NCBI GenBank assembly: GCA_014379815.1
Contig: JACMLA010000779.1
Span: 1 to 18,245 of the forward strand
Origin: Bryobacteraceae bacterium
GTDB taxonomy: Bacteria; Acidobacteriota; Terriglobia; Bryobacterales; Bryobacteraceae
DNA: 18,245 bases
Reading direction: 5' to 3'
The translations under genes were made by a program, and so were the position numbers. The notes under the pieces are model-generated. The model had not been told where the DNA came from. It did not search any database and was given only the letters and a program-made list of their open reading frames with translations. Positions 15,123-18,245 of this stretch are shown in pieces. The first letter of the stretch is position 1. Every line of letters starts with the position of its first letter.

Positions 15123-16373
15123 ATGACAGATTACCTACGCTCAGACCAGGTATTACTCGCCGTTCAGGAGCAGCTGCAGTCCCTCCAGGTCGTGGACATG
15201 CATACGCACCTGTTCATGCCCTCACTGGGCTCCCTCGGGCTGTCGGGCATCGATGAACTGGTTACGTATCACTACCTCGAAGCGGAGCTGTTCCGGTCGA
15301 ACCCTATTCAACCTGCCCAGTACTGGGCTTTGCCCCGGCAGCAACAGGCAGATCTGATCTGGAAAACTCTGTTCGTCGAGAACCCGCCGATTTCTGAAGC
15401 GACGCGGGGAGTAGTCGCCGTGCTCCAGGCATTCGGGCTGCCAACGACGGCTCCGGATCTGGTCGAAGCCCGGCGATGGTTTGCCGCCCGGACACCTAAC
15501 GATCACCTTACCGAGGTTTTGCGACTGGCAGGTGTAAGCGACGTGGTGATGACTAACGATCCCCTGGATCCAGCGGAAGGCCCGGAGTGGCGGAAGGAAC
15601 CGGAGCGCGATCCCCGGTTTCATCCAGTGCTGCGACTGGACCGCATCCTGAATAAGTGGGCAGATCACTGGAAAATTCTCGACAGTCAGGGCTACTTAGT
15701 AAGTGGTGATGCTTCCGGCCGGTCGGTAGGCGAGGTCAGGCGTTTTCTCGATGAATGGTGCTATCTGATGAAGCCGGTTTATATGGCTGTCTCACTCCCG
15801 GATTCGTTTGCCTTTCCGGAAAATAGCCTTCGTGCCAAACTCCTGGACGGAGCTGTGCTCCCTGCGTGCCGTGACCACGGAATTCCGTTGTCGCTGATGA
15901 TTGGCGTACGTTATTTGGTGAACCCTGCACTGCGGCTGGCTGGCGATGCTTCCGGTGTGGCGGACCTCCGGGCACTGGAGTATCTATGCCGGGAGTATCC
16001 GGACAACCGGTTTCTGGTCAGCCTGTTGAGCCGGGAGAACCAGCACGAGTTGTGCGTCTATGCCCGCAAGTTCGGGAACCTGATGCCGTTCGGCTGCTGG
16101 TGGTTTCTGAACAACCCGTCCATCGTGGAAGAGATCACCCGCGAACGCATCGAGATGCTTGGAGCGAGTTTCATTCCACAGCACTCCGATGCCCGAGTTC
16201 TGGAGCAGCTGATCTATAAGTGGAAGAACACGCGGCGGACGCTCGCTCCCATCCTTGCCGACACGTACCAGAAGCTTACCGATGACGGCAGGGCTGTCTC
16301 CCGGGACGAGATCAAGCAAGATGTCGACCGCATGTTCCGTAACAATTTCCTGGTGTTTGTCCGCAATAGCTAG
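15123..16373 (+). CDS. Glucuronate isomerase family amidohydrolase (416 aa)
   Basis: Related to uronate isomerase UxaC (COG1904), which interconverts D-glucuronate with fructuronate, or galacturonate with tagaturonate, at the start of uronate breakdown. The amidohydrolase metal motif is near the N-terminus: VVDMHTHL (His27, His29), followed by GIDELVTYHYLEAE (42-55). RDHGIPLSLMIGVR (250-263) is a barrel strand, and HSDARVLEQLIYKWKNTRR (354-372) carries the Asp that closes the active site. It is shorter than E. coli UxaC (about 470) and belongs to a divergent subgroup, so the exact substrate is open. It follows the MFS gene by 7 nt. Its TAG stop overlaps the stop of the convergent desaturase gene. 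Confidence 0.85.
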   Translation: MTDYLRSDQVLLAVQEQLQSLQVVDMHTHLFMPSLGSLGLSGIDELVTYHYLEAELFRSNPIQPAQYWALPRQQQADLIWKTLFVENPPISEATRGVVAVLQAFGLPTTAPDLVEARRWFAARTPNDHLTEVLRLAGVSDVVMTNDPLDPAEGPEWRKEPERDPRFHPVLRLDRILNKWADHWKILDSQGYLVSGDASGRSVGEVRRFLDEWCYLMKPVYMAVSLPDSFAFPENSLRAKLLDGAVLPACRDHGIPLSLMIGVRYLVNPALRLAGDASGVADLRALEYLCREYPDNRFLVSLLSRENQHELCVYARKFGNLMPFGCWWFLNNPSIVEEITRERIEMLGASFIPQHSDARVLEQLIYKWKNTRRTLAPILADTYQKLTDDGRAVSRDEIKQDVDRMFRNNFLVFVRNS

Positions 16374-17371
16374 TTCCTGTCCTCCGGCGACACCAGTTCG
16401 CCAATCAGTGCCTCGGACCCAAACAGGTACCCGGTCGTGACGTGGGCTTCTGCTCTATACAGCGGCGTTGCGATCAGGCGCTTGTGCAACGCGGGCAGCC
16501 GGTACCAGGGAACATAAGGGAACAGGTGGTGGTCGAGGTGAAGACACACGTTGTGAGGGGCAAAGACGAACTCCTCCCACCACGCACCCCGGACGTTCCT
16601 GGAGCTGTTGAGAAGAGTTGTCCGTGATAAGCCAAAGTGCTCGGCAACGCTGCGCAATCGCAGAATGGCAGGCAGGATAAAGAGCAGCGGAACGAGCCAT
16701 GCATAGAGAATTAACCCTGCCTGGCCGCTGAACAATACCAGGGCGATGAGACAAACAGCATGAATCAGTCTTAGTAACTTCGCCTGATTCTGCTCGGGAC
16801 TAGTACTTACAGAGCTGGACTTACGTTTGGATAGGTAGCGGATTCCACCGAGGAGATACAGAATTCCCCTACCAAGTAAGTCACGCAGAAAGAGCGAGGC
16901 AACCCGCACCGAAGGTTTCGGGAACTCCCAGTCTTGAGGATGCCCGTGTGGCCCTGTTTTCTGTTGCAGGTCCGGATCATCTTCTGTATTCAAGTGCTCG
17001 TGGTGTTTCAGATGGGTCGACCGATAACCGGCTGTGCTCACCCCAAAAGGGAACGCGCAGAAAAGATCACTCAACAGGTCGTTCCATTTCTTATTCCTGC
17101 ACAGCAGAAAATGCGCGCCATCGTGCATCAGTATCAGCAGCGCATGCTGGCGGGCTGCAATCAGGCAAAGCAGAACCGCATGAAACCACCAGGGGGTTGC
17201 ACGCAGAAGGACGAAGGAAAACACAATAAACATCCAGTTGAAAGCGAGCGCACCTATTGTGGGCCAGATACTTCTGTCTGCAAAGTCTGTGGGAGCAGCG
17301 AGACGCTGAAGTTCCGCAATTACTTCGCGTCTCTCCATGGCTGGTACGGTCTCGATAATCCCGGTCTGCAT
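16370..17371 (-). CDS. Membrane fatty acid desaturase (333 aa)
   Basis: A membrane-bound di-iron desaturase/hydroxylase. The three His boxes are complete: HDGAH (83-87), HLKHH (120-124) and HLDHH (278-282), plus AEH (243-245), which often supplies a further ligand. Hydrophobic pairs at about 39-57, 62-82, 163-180 and 203-238 fit four membrane passes with the His boxes in the cytosol. It introduces a double bond or hydroxyl in an acyl chain or a related lipid (carotenoid or sphingolipid relatives are possible). Start ATG 17371 was chosen over the longer GTG at 17392 because AAGGAG lies just 5 nt upstream. The frame ends in TAG sharing CTAG with the convergent gene. It stands alone; no partner ferredoxin or reductase is in view. 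Confidence 0.93.
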   Translation of the reverse strand: MQTGIIETVPAMERREVIAELQRLAAPTDFADRSIWPTIGALAFNWMFIVFSFVLLRATPWWFHAVLLCLIAARQHALLILMHDGAHFLLCRNKKWNDLLSDLFCAFPFGVSTAGYRSTHLKHHEHLNTEDDPDLQQKTGPHGHPQDWEFPKPSVRVASLFLRDLLGRGILYLLGGIRYLSKRKSSSVSTSPEQNQAKLLRLIHAVCLIALVLFSGQAGLILYAWLVPLLFILPAILRLRSVAEHFGLSRTTLLNSSRNVRGAWWEEFVFAPHNVCLHLDHHLFPYVPWYRLPALHKRLIATPLYRAEAHVTTGYLFGSEALIGELVSPEDRN

Positions 17372-17618
17372 AAGTCTCCTTGCTGAACACACGTGTCCCG
17401 TTTCGATAAAGCGCTTGCTTTACCACTGCGACGAAGCTGGTCCGGTCACGGGCCAAAAACGTGTACTCTGTTTGTCTACTAACAGCAGTACCACGATTTA
17501 GCGATTTTCCAGTTAGGCTAAAGTACTAAAACGATCAGGAATTTGTTCTGTGAAGTATGTCGGCTAACTAAGTAAAACGAGGCGTGTGTTTAGGGATTTC
17601 GAGAAGGGTGATTCGATG
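17372..17618. other. Intergenic region upstream of the desaturase
   Basis: 247 bp between the alcohol dehydrogenase stop and the desaturase ATG, both on the minus strand, and visibly more A/T-rich than its surroundings. It contains two inverted repeats (described separately) and no convincing ORF. No clear -35/-10 pair could be fixed by eye. Confidence 0.5.
17407..17422. promoter_or_regulatory. Palindrome, possible operator for the desaturase
   Basis: TAAAGC-GCTT-GCTTTA is a perfect 6-bp inverted repeat about 36 nt upstream of the desaturase ATG. A second inverted repeat lies further up (TTTAGC 17497-17502 and GCTAAA 17517-17522, 14-nt spacer). The size and place fit a binding site of a dimeric repressor, but no regulator gene is adjacent. 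Confidence 0.35.
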
Positions 17619-18245
17619 TTACGGATGCAGTAAGACCTTAAGCACGCCCTTCTGCGCGGCTCTCTCAAATGCGAGTGGCGCATAGTCGAGGCGGATGCTG
17701 TCGCTGATCATGTCATCGACATTGATCTTCTTACGGGCGAGGAGCTTCAGTGCAGGTTCGAAGCGGCCGCAGCGCGATCCCACAAGGGTAATTTCATTCA
17801 CGATTGCAGACGCGGTATCTATGGCCACCTCGCCGTGCAGTGTGGATTTCATGACGACCGTGCCCCGCGGCTTCGTCATTTGAATGGCGCGCTGCAGACC
17901 CTGGGCGGAACCGCTGGCGTCCACGACAAAGTCGTACTCAGCCACTGGAGCCTTGTTAGCCGAGAGTTCGGTTGTTACTCCCGCCCTGGCAGAGATCGCG
18001 AGCTTGTCAGGATACCGGCCAAACTGGTGTACTTGTGCCCCGCTGGACTGCAGTACCTGAGAAATAAGTAGTCCCAGCTTGCCATCACCGAGGACCGCTA
18101 CCCGCGCCTGCTTCGGGATACGAATCTGATCGAGGATTTCACATGCTGCCGCCACGGGCTCACAAAACACCGCGTGTTCGCTGGGGACGGAGTTAGGAAC
18201 AGTGTGGAGGTTAGTCTCCGGCAGCGTTAGGATCTCGCGGAAGGC
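17619..18245 (-). CDS. Medium-chain (zinc-type) alcohol dehydrogenase, C-terminal 208 residues; N-terminus beyond the right edge
   Basis: The frame is open from the window edge (first codon GCC at 18245) to TAA at 17619. The visible part starts in the catalytic domain (AFREILTLPETNLHTVPNSV), passes FCEPVAAACEILD (27-39), the conserved 'F-x-E-P-x-A' of the family, and contains the Rossmann fold VAVLGDGKLGLLISQVL (about 49-65; G-x-G-x-x-G). The remaining elements are VDASGSAQGLQRAI, a substitute for the usual strand with G, and PRGTVVMKSTLHG. The catalytic zinc ligands near the N-terminus are out of view. Enzymes of this type oxidise alcohols or polyols with NAD(P); the substrate cannot be told. 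A GTG at 18170 is internal, not the start. Confidence 0.9.
   Translation of the reverse strand, partial: AFREILTLPETNLHTVPNSVPSEHAVFCEPVAAACEILDQIRIPKQARVAVLGDGKLGLLISQVLQSSGAQVHQFGRYPDKLAISARAGVTTELSANKAPVAEYDFVVDASGSAQGLQRAIQMTKPRGTVVMKSTLHGEVAIDTASAIVNEITLVGSRCGRFEPALKLLARKKINVDDMISDSIRLDYAPLAFERAAQKGVLKVLLHP

Noticed and set aside
1..18245. CRISPR arrays, tRNA or rRNA genes, IS elements, prophage genes, attachment sites
   Set aside because: No repeated spacer pattern, cloverleaf, transposase or integrase was found on either strand.

Overview
The window most resembles a chromosomal segment of a soil bacterium of moderately high GC content. The best guess is Acidobacteriota, close to the Solibacter/Bryobacter group. 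The reasons are a secreted Fn3-like protein of a style common there, a PEP-CTERM surface protein, a UvrA with that style of N-terminus, many secreted proteins, and no phage, IS, tRNA or rRNA genes. The assignment is inferred from protein flavour only.

Left part (1-2161): a minus-strand secreted protein that runs off the left edge, a possible 27-residue leader ORF just upstream of it, a minus-strand stand-alone GAF-domain protein, and divergently from that a secreted dienelactone-hydrolase family gene. The hydrolase gene carries a one-base deletion that cuts its catalytic Asp and His out of frame.

Centre left (2162-8894, plus strand): uvrA (nucleotide excision repair), purS (purine synthesis) without purQ or purL next to it, then a 995-residue secreted multidomain nuclease (lamin-tail, Ig/OB-like region, endonuclease/exonuclease/phosphatase domain, C-terminal dockerin). 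Thirteen bases after it comes a PEP-CTERM-anchored protein whose mature part looks like a cohesin domain. This pair suggests a cohesin-dockerin arrangement that docks an extracellular nuclease on the cell surface. It is the most interesting hypothesis of the window.

Centre (8917-12727, minus strand): a three-gene operon with overlapping ends, read as AI-2E-family permease, divergent Hsp70-like ATPase and Ca2+/H+ antiporter. Upstream lies a gene-poor leader of about 340 bp with a perfect 13-bp hairpin and, further up, an 18-residue ORF preceded by an exceptionally long Shine-Dalgarno match.

Right part (13071-18245): a secreted ChbG/YdjC-like protein with altered active-site residues (minus) is divergent, by only 23 bp, from an MFS transporter followed by a glucuronate-isomerase-like enzyme (plus). 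These probably form a small carbohydrate/uronate unit. Convergent to them is a membrane fatty acid desaturase (minus), and the right edge cuts a minus-strand medium-chain (zinc-type) alcohol dehydrogenase. Convergent gene ends are tightly packed: two stop codons share one CTAG, and two separate 13-bp tandem duplications sit exactly at stop codons.
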